Assembly (NCBI RefSeq): GCF_001890925.1 | Contig: NZ_MLCB01000145.1 | Span: forward strand, 1 to 33,369 | Length of the DNA stretch: 33,369 nt | Origin: Planktotalea frisia | Lineage (GTDB): Bacteria > Pseudomonadota > Alphaproteobacteria > Rhodobacterales > Rhodobacteraceae | Reading direction: 5' to 3' | Part shown: positions 8,374-16,762 of the stretch, piece by piece | Position numbering within the stretch: position 1 is the stretch's first letter | Layout of the letters: each line of letters starts with the position of its first letter | Position numbers and translations under genes: made by a program | Notes under the pieces: model-generated | Database searches by the model: none | Told to the model about the DNA's origin: nothing | The model's input: only the letters and a program-made list of their open reading frames with translations

Positions 8374-11300
8374 TCAACCACTCAAAGACAAACGCGCAAA
8401 TAGACCTGGGCCAAAACGCTCAGAGACTTGTGCTACGCGTATTTCAAACGTGCCAGTGACACCATCAGCAACGCGCTGATTGAGCGAATAGGTAAATTGC
8501 GCAACGTCGACCAAGTCAGTCCGCAATAAAATCCCGTTCGCTACGATCTGCACGACGTATTGCTCGCGCTCTTCCCCCAATGGAACATCGCCCCAGGTCC
8601 AATTGTCGCCTTCAATACGCGTACGCCTAACCCAATTAAATACCAAGTCACCGCCCGCGCTTGAAACGTTTAAATGCGTAGGTGCGTAGGGCCGCAACCC
8701 TACCCCTTGAAAGCTTTCAACGCGATGTTCGTAGGCGGGGTCATCATACCCACGTGGCGCTGGTCCAATGCGGTAGTGCCGCTCCACACCGCGATCCGAA
8801 CTGCGCAAACCGATCTGATTTGGCATGCCATTCAACAAAACAAAAACAGACCCCGTCGGCCAAGCATCCGGCACCAAGCCATCCGTGCCAAACTGTCCGC
8901 GCAATCGCAGGCTCAGATCGTAGGTATCGGGTGCCACCAGTTCTGCGCGCTGAAACTGAAACACTTCCCAGTTTCCAGCGGACCCATCACCAATCGCAGC
9001 CAAGTTGCCACCCGCGAGCATCGTTTCACGCGCAATGCTCTCTAGTTGATCACTGGCCAGTCGAACCCTCAGCGGTTCTCCGCGATCCACGAGACCAAAG
9101 ACGCTTGAGTTCATTGATGTCAGCGTCTCGCCAATAACAGACCGCCCTTGCGTATAGGTGTTAAAACCGTAATCCGCATCAATTGGCGCGTCATAAACGG
9201 CCACAGCAACAGGCCAAGGCGTCGCCGTCGCAGCAACATGTGGCGCATGCGGGATCTCATTTCCTGTGATCAAAGGCAGATCAAGAAAATACGGCAGAAC
9301 AGGTACAGCTGCCACAAAGGGCCGTGTTGAGATTACATCGTCTGCAAAAGGCGAAGGACGATAGACATTCGGTTCAATACGCACAGCTTCCAGAATCTGG
9401 CTTTCACCTTGCTCCACACGATCCACTCGAAACTGGGTGTCGCCCTGCCCGCCTTTCAGACGCACAACATCACCTGCTTTGACCGCGAGCTTTGAGGGCG
9501 GCAGCGCGAAACGGATTGCTTCACGCGAAACGCGCGCTTCACTCAACCAACGCTCTAACATTTGTCGCGCCTCGGGTCGCGTCATTGCCAATGGCAGGTC
9601 CGTTGATGAAATTGCGTGGCTGTCATCATGCGGCAGCACCGTCTCTTCAACAATCACATCGAAATCTGCATCCGCTTGAACAAAGCTCGCCCGCAAACGT
9701 CCGGCAAGGTCCGCATCAGAACCACGAACGACCTCATAATCGCCTTGGATCTCAGAGTGGTTGACCAAACAGCTTTCAGCAATTTCTACGTCACTTTGAC
9801 CGTCGCGCATCACGAAATGCAAAACACCCTCGCGCTCAATAGCATCAAATCCATAGCGCAGCATCAAGGGCTGCAAAGCACTTCGCGCCTCAAGCACGTC
9901 AGCGATCTGATAACCGCGCACAACACCATAAAGCTTACTGACATTAAAACGTATCTCGCCGACGCGCGCGCAAATTTCCGCGACAACCGACGCCAACGAA
10001 CGCGCACTTGTGCGTCCATTCAGCCAATGCCCACGCGTGTAGTTTTCCCCATCCGACCACAAATCTAAACGGTTCGGGAAATGCGGATAAGGTCGTGTAT
10101 CCCAAGCCCATGCAAATGCGCGGCTCATATCAATCATCGAACCGTCATAGACCTGCGACACCGGATTATGCGCACGATCTTCCCAATATTCCGTCACTGC
10201 ATGCACATATTGCATCTGCATCAACTCATCGCGTTGGCCATTTGAATAATAGGGCAAATCCGACTCTGACGATTTGGGATCAAGAAACTTATTTGGTTGA
10301 TTGGTTCCCTTATCCACTGACGCGCAACCATACTCTGTGAACCAAATCGGCTTGGACTGCGGCACCCAAGCGCTTGCCCCTGCCTGGCGCACACCCGCAA
10401 TGCGGTTATGATGCGGCTGGCTCCACCAGCTTTTCAAATCCTTGTATCGGTAAAGCCAAGGCTCACCATGCGCGCCATCAGTGATCGGCGTGCGGATTTG
10501 CGCTGCGCGCGCTTCATCTGAATGGTAGTACCACTCGAAACCTTCACCGCCTTCAATGTTGCTCTTGAGATAGTCCAGCGCATAGATCGAGCCCCACGGC
10601 GCATCTAAATGTTCTTCGCCGTCACGCCAATCCGACAGCGGCATATAGTTATCAATTCCGATGAAATCGATATTCTCATCCGCCCAAAGCGGATCAAGAT
10701 TGAAATAATGATGACCTTTGCCATCTTGAGGGGAATAACCAAAATACTCGGACCAATCCGCAGCATAGCCAATCTTGCATGCAGGCCCCAACAGTGCGCG
10801 CACTTCAGCGGCGAGGTCCATCAACTCAGCAACAGCGGGAAAACTATGCGCGGCACCACGAATTTGGGTAAGCCCACGCATTTCAGAACCGATACAGAAT
10901 GAATCCACGCCACCCGCTGCCGCACAGAGGGCCGCGTTGTGCAAAATGAACCGACGAAAGCGCCACTCATTCGGACCAGAATAGTTCACCGAGCCCGAGG
11001 AAACATTAAAATCACTCGCACTTGCCGTGCCAAAGAACGCAGCAACTTCTGCACTTGAAGCTGCACTTTCATCAGGGGATCCATTGCGCAACGGAGCCAC
11101 AGAACTGGTGATCCGCCCGCGCCAAGGTAGCTTTGGCTGGCTATTCGCATCACTCCACGGGTCAGCAAGGCCGTTGCCAGCCAGTTGATCCATCAAAATG
11201 AACGGATAAAACATCACCGCCTGTCCGCGCGCCCTCAACTCTGCAATCGACTCCAGCACAGAGTTATCCGACGGCGTCCCCCCATAAACAGGGCGCTCAC

Positions 11301-12390
11301 TCTCTAACGGTATCGCCTCTGCTGACGCACGATCCAATCCTGCGACGGACCATTGTAAACGATCCCCCTCAAGCTCTTTTTGCTCAACTTTCGGCCTTAT
11401 CTCACACAGATTACAGCGCAAATCATCGCCGAACCAACTGACCACCAGTGAGGCCGCTTTACAATTTGGAAGCTCCTCTTCGAGCATTTTCAACGACGTC
11501 GCAATATCACTACGATAGCTTGGCGAATTAACGTTGATGCTTTGCTTACGGCCTAAACCAAGGTCGTAGTGAACAGGCGTCGTCGCCAAAGAAAATTCGC
11601 CTGACCCAGGCATCAACGCCACCGCTTTGATGTCTTGTGTCATATCGCTGGCGCGACCATCCTGAACCGTTTCACCGCCACGAATAACCTCGAAAGTGAA
11701 CTGCGGAACCCGATTTCCAAAATCAGCCAGTTGCAGGTTCTCGAACACAACATAAGCCGTCCCGCGATACGCAGGTGTCTTGCCACTGCCCTCAACCGCC
11801 TCGATCTTGGGATCCGGTAGTTGTGTCTTCGAACCCGTATAAACGCGCATATTCAAATCGACTGCGCTGACTTCGACACCATCAGCCCAAACCCGTCCTA
11901 TTGACGTAATCTCGCCTTCACACAGCGCGACAGCGATTGAAATTGTATAGGCATAGCTCTGCGTTAACGTAGTATCGCGCGTTGTCGTTGTGATGGAACC
12001 GACTTCTGCGCGCGCGCCGCCTTTTCCGCCCGATTGCTGCGCCGCTTGAGTTTGCGTGCTCACTTGCGTCCCCGTAGATGTGTACACGCGCTCTTCAAAC
12101 TCACTCGACCAAATCACTTGTCCGGCCACGCGCATGCGGCCAAAGATCTGCCCGATCGGTCGTCCCTCTCCTGCACCGGTCAGTCTGAAACGGTTCATTT
12201 GACCCGTTTGCACCGTCTCGGATCCACCACCAATAATATGCTGATCCGTGCGCACTGTACGACGATCAATCGCACTACCCACCATCGCACCCGCAAACCG
12301 CCCAACCGCGGACATCGACAGCCCTAGGATTGAACCACCAATAGAAGACCCCAGCGACGCACCAGCCGCAGACAAAAGGATTGTAGCCAT
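8374..12390 (-). CDS. GTA gp15, megatron baseplate / host-recognition protein
   Basis: The largest GTA gene (1338 residues). The N-terminus is glycine-rich and hydrophobic (MATILLSAAGASLGSSIGG), followed by a phage tail-like domain. A GTA TIM-barrel domain (about residues 400-760) has glutamates in IGSEMRGL and WFTEYGC, placed like the acid/base and nucleophile pair of glycoside hydrolases. Phage tail-protein and fibronectin-like regions follow. In the R. capsulatus particle the homologue closes the tail tip and is thought to penetrate the cell envelope. The ATG at 12390 is chosen because GGGAG lies 8 nt upstream and the family starts there; the frame opens 17 codons earlier. It follows g14 by 2 nt. 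The frame is intact. Confidence 0.95.
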   Translation of the reverse strand: MATILLSAAGASLGSSIGGSILGLSMSAVGRFAGAMVGSAIDRRTVRTDQHIIGGGSETVQTGQMNRFRLTGAGEGRPIGQIFGRMRVAGQVIWSSEFEERVYTSTGTQVSTQTQAAQQSGGKGGARAEVGSITTTTRDTTLTQSYAYTISIAVALCEGEITSIGRVWADGVEVSAVDLNMRVYTGSKTQLPDPKIEAVEGSGKTPAYRGTAYVVFENLQLADFGNRVPQFTFEVIRGGETVQDGRASDMTQDIKAVALMPGSGEFSLATTPVHYDLGLGRKQSINVNSPSYRSDIATSLKMLEEELPNCKAASLVVSWFGDDLRCNLCEIRPKVEQKELEGDRLQWSVAGLDRASAEAIPLESERPVYGGTPSDNSVLESIAELRARGQAVMFYPFILMDQLAGNGLADPWSDANSQPKLPWRGRITSSVAPLRNGSPDESAASSAEVAAFFGTASASDFNVSSGSVNYSGPNEWRFRRFILHNAALCAAAGGVDSFCIGSEMRGLTQIRGAAHSFPAVAELMDLAAEVRALLGPACKIGYAADWSEYFGYSPQDGKGHHYFNLDPLWADENIDFIGIDNYMPLSDWRDGEEHLDAPWGSIYALDYLKSNIEGGEGFEWYYHSDEARAAQIRTPITDGAHGEPWLYRYKDLKSWWSQPHHNRIAGVRQAGASAWVPQSKPIWFTEYGCASVDKGTNQPNKFLDPKSSESDLPYYSNGQRDELMQMQYVHAVTEYWEDRAHNPVSQVYDGSMIDMSRAFAWAWDTRPYPHFPNRLDLWSDGENYTRGHWLNGRTSARSLASVVAEICARVGEIRFNVSKLYGVVRGYQIADVLEARSALQPLMLRYGFDAIEREGVLHFVMRDGQSDVEIAESCLVNHSEIQGDYEVVRGSDADLAGRLRASFVQADADFDVIVEETVLPHDDSHAISSTDLPLAMTRPEARQMLERWLSEARVSREAIRFALPPSKLAVKAGDVVRLKGGQGDTQFRVDRVEQGESQILEAVRIEPNVYRPSPFADDVISTRPFVAAVPVLPYFLDLPLITGNEIPHAPHVAATATPWPVAVAVYDAPIDADYGFNTYTQGRSVIGETLTSMNSSVFGLVDRGEPLRVRLASDQLESIARETMLAGGNLAAIGDGSAGNWEVFQFQRAELVAPDTYDLSLRLRGQFGTDGLVPDAWPTGSVFVLLNGMPNQIGLRSSDRGVERHYRIGPAPRGYDDPAYEHRVESFQGVGLRPYAPTHLNVSSAGGDLVFNWVRRTRIEGDNWTWGDVPLGEEREQYVVQIVANGILLRTDLVDVAQFTYSLNQRVADGVTGTFEIRVAQVSERFGPGLFARLSLSG

Positions 12391-12392
12391 GG

Positions 12393-12841
12393 TTAAACTC
12401 CCAATGGAAATGCAAAATGAGCCGCGATGCGACGTTGCCAAGGTTGGCTAAGCGGGCTTTCTGTGACCGAATGACCACTATAAGCGTGAATAAAAGTTGG
12501 CTCAGAACCCGCGTCTGCGCAGATTCCAATATGTTTCGCGATGGAGCCTTCGCGCATGCGAAACAACAATACATCTCCTGCTACCAAGCCCTCTTGGCGC
12601 GGCAACAAATACCGCAAAGCTGCACGCAAGAGCACTTCGTCGCCTTGTGGCTCAGCCCAATCTTGCGAATAGGCAGGCACCATCTCAGGCTCCGCTCCGT
12701 AAAGCGCACGCCAAACACCTCGCAATAGCCCTAAACAATCGGTCCCACATGCTGCAAAGACGCTTGATGACGATAGGGCGTTCCGATCCAGGCACGCGTG
12801 GCATCGAGCACTGTAGATGCGGGCATTATCTCGCTACTCAT
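12393..12841 (-). pseudogene. GTA gp14, NlpC/P60-family cell-wall peptidase, frameshifted
   Basis: The first frame starts at the ATG 12841, overlapping the g13 stop (ATGA), and reads MSSEIMPASTVLDATRAWIG, then TPYRHQASLQHVG, as expected for gp14. It then meets TAG at 12731-12733. The homologous continuation (TDCLGLLRGVWRALYG through FAFPLGV, stop at 12393-12395) lies in the -1 frame. One base is missing near 12741-12746 within GTGGGACC; restoring GTG GGG ACC GAT TGT would rejoin the frames. The break is one codon before the catalytic Cys (DCLGL); the likely catalytic His is in AKHIGI. The family peptidase trims peptidoglycan during particle entry. This may be a real lesion or a one-base sequencing error in a G run. 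No slippery site for programmed frameshifting is evident. Confidence 0.85.
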
Positions 12842-13725
12842 CGACGGCTTCCACCATCGCGCGCAGGTGCCTTGCTTGGATGCACCATCATCCATTCCTC
12901 TTCGGGAATGTCTGGGAAACCTTGATAATTCAGCACATTCGAAAACTTGCTGCCACAGGTTTCAAACCGCTTATCGCAGCCGGCGATCAATCGAATACTG
13001 TCACCTTCGCGAACATCCGCGCGCAAGGGTTCCCACAAAGTCACCTCGCGAAACGACCCAAAGAACCGATCCACTTTGATCGCCCCGCCGAGCCCCTTTG
13101 CATCCCCACTCAGAATGTCCAAACGTCCGCGCTCAAACCAGCTCTCACCAAAGCCACTCATGCCGCTAAAACGAAAGACACGCTCGTTCTCGACCTCAGC
13201 CACCGCGCGTTCAACATGGTAGTCTTCACTTGCCAGATTAACGCCGCAAGCTGCGTCGCCTAACACCGCACCACAAGGTTTCTGATAAACGCGCCCCACA
13301 GGACGGTTCAACAGATCGGTCAACCCCCGCAACTCAGCTTGAAACGCCCCGCCTGCGCGACGAATTTCACCAATGTTACCGCGAAATTGGATAATCCGTT
13401 GTTCAGGTGCGCTCCAGTTGATCAACCAAGAGGTCACTTCGGCTCCATCAAACCGTCCTGCATCAATATCGCTAGCTTTGATTGCAGCATCACTTAACGC
13501 GCCAATGGCTTCTGTGTTGTCCACAGACAAGCCTGTACTCTGTTGCAAGGCCATCGCCGATAGCCCCGTGTCCGGCTTGAACACAACTCCATCAAACGTC
13601 AGCGCTAAATCATGATCCGTAAATCCGAACGCCACGCCGTCGCGACGCTCAATCAGCCAAGCACGACACAACGTTGTAACACCCGTGTCCAAATGCGCCT
13701 GTAGCTCTGTAGGAAGCACGCTCAT
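12838..13725 (-). CDS. GTA gp13, tail hub protein (DUF2163)
   Basis: The 295-residue protein begins MSVLPTELQAHLDTG and matches the DUF2163/BR0599-type phage protein family. It forms the hub of the GTA baseplate between the distal tail protein and the megatron. Cysteines C151 and C160 (PCGAVLGDAAC) and C250 and C257 (CDKRFETC) match an iron-sulfur cluster site reported for RcGTA and related siphophage hubs. The segment KFSNVLNYQGFPDIP after it is a family signature. The gene overlaps g12 upstream and g14 downstream by ATGA-type junctions, consistent with translational coupling. Intact. Confidence 0.94.
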   Translation of the reverse strand: MSVLPTELQAHLDTGVTTLCRAWLIERRDGVAFGFTDHDLALTFDGVVFKPDTGLSAMALQQSTGLSVDNTEAIGALSDAAIKASDIDAGRFDGAEVTSWLINWSAPEQRIIQFRGNIGEIRRAGGAFQAELRGLTDLLNRPVGRVYQKPCGAVLGDAACGVNLASEDYHVERAVAEVENERVFRFSGMSGFGESWFERGRLDILSGDAKGLGGAIKVDRFFGSFREVTLWEPLRADVREGDSIRLIAGCDKRFETCGSKFSNVLNYQGFPDIPEEEWMMVHPSKAPARDGGSRR

Positions 13726-14354
13726 AAACGCACCTCAACCACTGGAATGCTCGGCACTTCACCTGCTTGAAAACTCGCCGCCGACGTGTGAATGCGATCC
13801 GCATCAAAGCGCACGGGTACGTCATACTCGAACCCGGCGGTAATATCACGGCCCTCGTCAGGTGCGCGGTCAAAGATCAAAACACCCCGCGCCAGATCCA
13901 CTTCGAAATGCACACCTTCGCTTTGCGGATCCCCCGCGAGGCTTACCAATACAGTTCCACTCACAGGCTTCGCAATGTTACGTGTGTAACTCTCGTCGCC
14001 AGAACGATAAGTTTTGGTCAGCTGAAATTCAGTCGTGACGCCGTCGCCATACCCAATCGTCTGATCTCCATGTGCGACGGTCTCTGAGGGTTTGCACGAC
14101 TTGAAATCCGACCAATCCTTCCAACGAAACGCAAACATCTGCCCACGCCGCGCCTCAAAGAACTTGAGCACCTCATCCACATCATCCATCGCACGCAGGC
14201 CAACGCCTGCGTCATACCGGCGACGCGAATGCGCCCACGGCGTGTTGCGCTCTTCATATCCGTTGCTCAACGTCACAATATCCGTGCGCCGCTCAGGTCC
14301 ACCCATTGAGCCAAAACTCAACGCTGCCGGAAATCTAATCTCATGAAACTGCAT
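13722..14354 (-). CDS. GTA gp12, distal tail protein (DUF2460)
   Basis: The 210-residue protein (MQFHEIRFPAALSFGSMGGP) is a DUF2460/TIGR02217 family member that forms the ring at the end of the GTA tail tube and attaches the hub. Conserved segments visible are GGPERRTDIVTLSNGYEERN, WAHSRRRYDAG, FFEARRG and FRWKDWSD. The C-terminus ends with FQAGEVPSIPVVEVRL, the usual family ending. GAGGGAAAAGAG precedes the ATG. Its stop overlaps the g13 start by 4 nt. Complete and normal in length. Confidence 0.95.
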   Translation of the reverse strand: MQFHEIRFPAALSFGSMGGPERRTDIVTLSNGYEERNTPWAHSRRRYDAGVGLRAMDDVDEVLKFFEARRGQMFAFRWKDWSDFKSCKPSETVAHGDQTIGYGDGVTTEFQLTKTYRSGDESYTRNIAKPVSGTVLVSLAGDPQSEGVHFEVDLARGVLIFDRAPDEGRDITAGFEYDVPVRFDADRIHTSAASFQAGEVPSIPVVEVRL

Positions 14355-14376
14355 CTCTTTTCCCTCTTACAATCGT

Positions 14377-15042
14377 CTAGCGCGTACGCTGAGAGCGCCC
14401 CAAAGCGCGGCTCATCTGGGCTGCAATCTGGCTTTGCGAGCGACGAAACCCCTCAACATCCGGTGTCGAAATATTCACAACAATCGGCGCAGATCGCCCG
14501 CCGCCGCCGCTCGCTTGAACCCCCAGCTTGCCGTCAGCACCGCGTGTGAGCGGCAAAATCGCTTCAGGACCTGCCTCGCCCATCAAGCCTGTGCCACCAC
14601 GCATCGGAAAGGTTGTCGGCCCATTTACAATTCCGCCATTGGCAAACGCCGTGACCCGCCCTTGCGTAAAACTGCCGCCTTTTTCGAACGGCATTAACCC
14701 TTTCATCAGAGTGTCCACACCACCTGCAATCAAGCTTGAGAAATGATTAGTGACCGGCTTCACAGCGGACGTAAGCGCTGCACTCGCCATCGAACGCCCC
14801 ACGTCTTTCAGCGCATCACTCAGCTTTTCACCGTCAAACACCACGCCTTCCAACGCCCCGCGCAACGAACGCGAGAGCGACGCATCAAGGCTCTGAACAC
14901 CTCTACCCGTCGTCTCGAACGTCCCTTGAATCCGCTTCATTTCCGCATCAAACGTTGAGGCCATACCCGCTGCGTTCGCAAAGCTTTCATCAAGCGCTTC
15001 AAGCTGTGTCTCCACAGAACTGAAGCTATCAAAATCACTCAT
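14377..15042 (-). CDS. GTA gp11, tail tape measure protein
   Basis: The 221-residue protein sets tail length and is packed inside the tail tube. The N-terminal half is helical (VETQLEALDESFANAAGMASTF onward). The middle has SLRGALEGVVFDGEKLSDAL and a hydrophobic stretch (SMASAALTSAVKPVTNHFSSLIAGG). The Gly-rich end carries FEKGGSFTQGRVTAFANGGI and GEAGPEAILPLTRG, typical of phage tape measure C-termini. It is short, as expected for the short GTA tail. It overlaps g10.1 by 8 nt. Confidence 0.93.
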   Translation of the reverse strand: MSDFDSFSSVETQLEALDESFANAAGMASTFDAEMKRIQGTFETTGRGVQSLDASLSRSLRGALEGVVFDGEKLSDALKDVGRSMASAALTSAVKPVTNHFSSLIAGGVDTLMKGLMPFEKGGSFTQGRVTAFANGGIVNGPTTFPMRGGTGLMGEAGPEAILPLTRGADGKLGVQASGGGGRSAPIVVNISTPDVEGFRRSQSQIAAQMSRALGRSQRTR

Positions 15043-15241
15043 TCTGAGCCTTCATTTCTCTCGTTGCGCCGCGCGCATCATCTGGATAGAGCCGCAACAA
15101 ATCGGCCAAACGTGCGCGCCCCATCGGGGCGTCACCGCTGCCATGTCCAAGCATCACCATCAGTTCCGATGGCGTCAGCGCCCAAAACTCGTCAGATGTC
15201 ATCCCGGCACGCATCAGATCAGGCCAATTTACAGCACTCAT
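15035..15241 (-). CDS. GTA gp10.1, small tail assembly chaperone-like protein
   Basis: The 68-residue protein (MSAVNWPDLMRAGMTSDEFW) matches the small TIGR02216-type phage protein found between g10 and g11 in GTA clusters. The features WxLTPxEL (WALTPSELMVMLG) and MGRARLADLLRLYPD are visible. With g10 it occupies the place where siphophages encode tail assembly chaperones, so a role in chaperoning the tape measure or tube subunits is inferred. Its start overlaps the g10 stop (ATGA) and its end overlaps g11 by 8 nt. Confidence 0.88.
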   Translation of the reverse strand: MSAVNWPDLMRAGMTSDEFWALTPSELMVMLGHGSGDAPMGRARLADLLRLYPDDARGATREMKAQNE

Positions 15242-15564
15242 GCACGGCGCTCTTCGGGCAGCAAAAACGCGCGTGCGAGGAGTTGCGCCGCCACCTTCGC
15301 GGCCCCCATCGGCCCACCTGCAATATCTGACGACAACAACTCGCCGCGCGTCACCATCCAGCCGCCACCGCGCAAACCAGCAACGATCAAACTCAACACA
15401 TCACCGCTGGAAAACGCACCTGTCTCAAAGCGCTCGACCAAAGCCACCAACGTGTCATCGCCCAAAGTGACTTCGAGTTCCGCCAAAGCCCCAAGGGTCA
15501 GCGCCATCGGGCGCTCTACCTCGTCCACAACCAGTGACACACGTCCGCTCCATGGATTGTCCAT
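15238..15564 (-). CDS. GTA gp10 family protein, probable tail assembly chaperone
   Basis: The 108-residue protein starts MDNPWSGRVSLVVDEVERPM and matches the GTA-gp10 family. Visible features are LTLGALAELEVTLGDDTLVALVERFE, an acidic helical domain, and GLRGGGWMVT. By position between tube protein and tape measure it is the probable main tail assembly chaperone. It is translationally coupled with g9 upstream (TAATG overlap) and g10.1 downstream (ATGA). Cytoplasmic assembly factor, not expected in the finished particle. Confidence 0.9.
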   Translation of the reverse strand: MDNPWSGRVSLVVDEVERPMALTLGALAELEVTLGDDTLVALVERFETGAFSSGDVLSLIVAGLRGGGWMVTRGELLSSDIAGGPMGAAKVAAQLLARAFLLPEERRA

Positions 15565-15980
15565 TAGCTATCCGCCGTGAAGACCAGCTCACCAGCGGAA
15601 GCCATTGAAATTTCGTAGGTTGCCTCGCCATTATGAGCACCCGAATATTCAATCGCGCTGATCTGGAACGGGCCTTGCACAATTCCAAAATCCGGAATGA
15701 TCACTTGAAAATTCGGGATCTCTCCATCAAAGAAAATCTGACGCGCGCGTTCATCTGTCGCCTCATCGCGAAACACGCCGGACCCCGACAACGCAGCAGT
15801 CTTTACGCCCGCACCCGACAGCAACTCGCGCCAGCCACCCGCACTGCTCAGGTTCGTCACATCCACCGTTTCCGCATTAAAACTCACCCGCGTGGCCCGT
15901 AAGCCCGCCATGGTTTCAAACATACCCGTTCCATTCACATCCACTTTTATCAGTAGATCTTTACCGTTTTGTGCACCCAT
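15564..15980 (-). CDS. GTA gp9, major tail tube protein
   Basis: The 138-residue protein (MGAQNGKDLLIKVD) is a TP901-1/HK97-like major tail protein that stacks into the tail tube. The conserved core RVSFNAETVDVTNLSSAGGWRELL and the C-terminal EATYEISMASAGELVF fit the family. The ATG at 15980 is chosen over the GTG at 15989 because GGAG lies 8 nt upstream of the ATG and the MGAQ start is conserved. It ends in a TAATG overlap with g10. Intact. Confidence 0.94.
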   Translation of the reverse strand: MGAQNGKDLLIKVDVNGTGMFETMAGLRATRVSFNAETVDVTNLSSAGGWRELLSGAGVKTAALSGSGVFRDEATDERARQIFFDGEIPNFQVIIPDFGIVQGPFQISAIEYSGAHNGEATYEISMASAGELVFTADS

Positions 15981-16022
15981 GATGCTCACTCCATTTGTTC
16001 AATAAATTCAGGACCGCTGCGG

Positions 16023-16427
16023 TCAAACTTCCAAGCGCGCGCGAAATTTCAGATCAATCTTGCGTTGCCCGGCACTACTGCGTTTGGCCTGACTTGCGCG
16101 AAACCACAGACCGACGATACGCCCCCTGGACGGCATCAACGACGCGGAATCCAGCGCCGACCAAATCGCCGCTGCCGCTTGCTTGAGCACCAGAAAACTG
16201 TTCGCTGTGCTCATCACCGAAATTGACAGATCATGCACAGCCCCAGCCCCGCTTTGATCCGACGCGTCTTTGACGCTTTCCTCTCCGATCAAAACGTACA
16301 AGTCAGGCACAGGACCAGCAGGCATCGCGTTATAGACATGCACGCCCACAATCGCCCCAAGATCTGCATCACCAGACAGTCGATCATAAACCGCCGTCTG
16401 CAATACATCGGACAAAAGATCACTCAT
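16023..16427 (-). CDS. GTA gp8, tail terminator protein (DUF3168)
   Basis: The 134-residue DUF3168 protein (MSDLLSDVLQTAVYDRLSGD) caps the tail tube at the head-proximal end. It shows the typical VGVHVYNAMPAGPVPDLYVLIGEE strand region, the HDLSISVMS segment and the C-terminal KIDLKFRARLE. The start overlaps the g7 stop by 4 nt. A 42-bp gap separates it from g9, one of the few non-overlapping junctions in the tail block. Confidence 0.92.
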   Translation of the reverse strand: MSDLLSDVLQTAVYDRLSGDADLGAIVGVHVYNAMPAGPVPDLYVLIGEESVKDASDQSGAGAVHDLSISVMSTANSFLVLKQAAAAIWSALDSASLMPSRGRIVGLWFRASQAKRSSAGQRKIDLKFRARLEV

Positions 16428-16762
16428 ACCGCTCTCTCCTCAACCGCGTAGCATACCAGATACCGCCCCATCGGCTCCGCCTCAGCGACAGCCGTAATGC
16501 GATAAATGCGTTCTCCTTCGCGAAATCTTTGCTCTGGACGTGGCCGCATGTCAGATCCATGCGGCATCGCGCGAACTCTGATTTTCATAGCCAGCTTTGA
16601 TTTGGCAACGCCAAGCCCGCCACTCTCACGTCCCGAAAAGCTGCGCACCTCAGTCCACAATGTGCCAAGCGCGCTCCAGTCAGAATGTGCGCCACCGGCA
16701 CCATCGGCACTTTGGACTTGTTTTTCCAAAACCAAGGCGCGGTTTAGACAGGGCGCACTCAT
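16424..16762 (-). CDS. GTA gp7, head-tail stopper / head completion protein
   Basis: The 112-residue protein (MSAPCLNRALVLEKQVQSADGAGG) is in the SPP1 gp16-like head-tail connector family. It has LVLEKQVQSADGAGGAHSDW and the VRAMPHGSDMRPRPEQRFREG core. It closes the filled capsid and joins the adaptor ring to the tail terminator. The ATG at 16762 is chosen because it overlaps the g6 stop (ATGA); the frame is open 24 codons further but that part is unlike the family. It overlaps g8 downstream by 4 nt. Confidence 0.9.
   Translation of the reverse strand: MSAPCLNRALVLEKQVQSADGAGGAHSDWSALGTLWTEVRSFSGRESGGLGVAKSKLAMKIRVRAMPHGSDMRPRPEQRFREGERIYRITAVAEAEPMGRYLVCYAVEERAV

Noticed and set aside
12741-12746. 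Programmed ribosomal frameshift in g14
   Set aside because: No X-XXY-YYZ slippery heptamer or downstream stem is apparent, and relatives encode gp14 in one frame; a deletion or read error is simpler.
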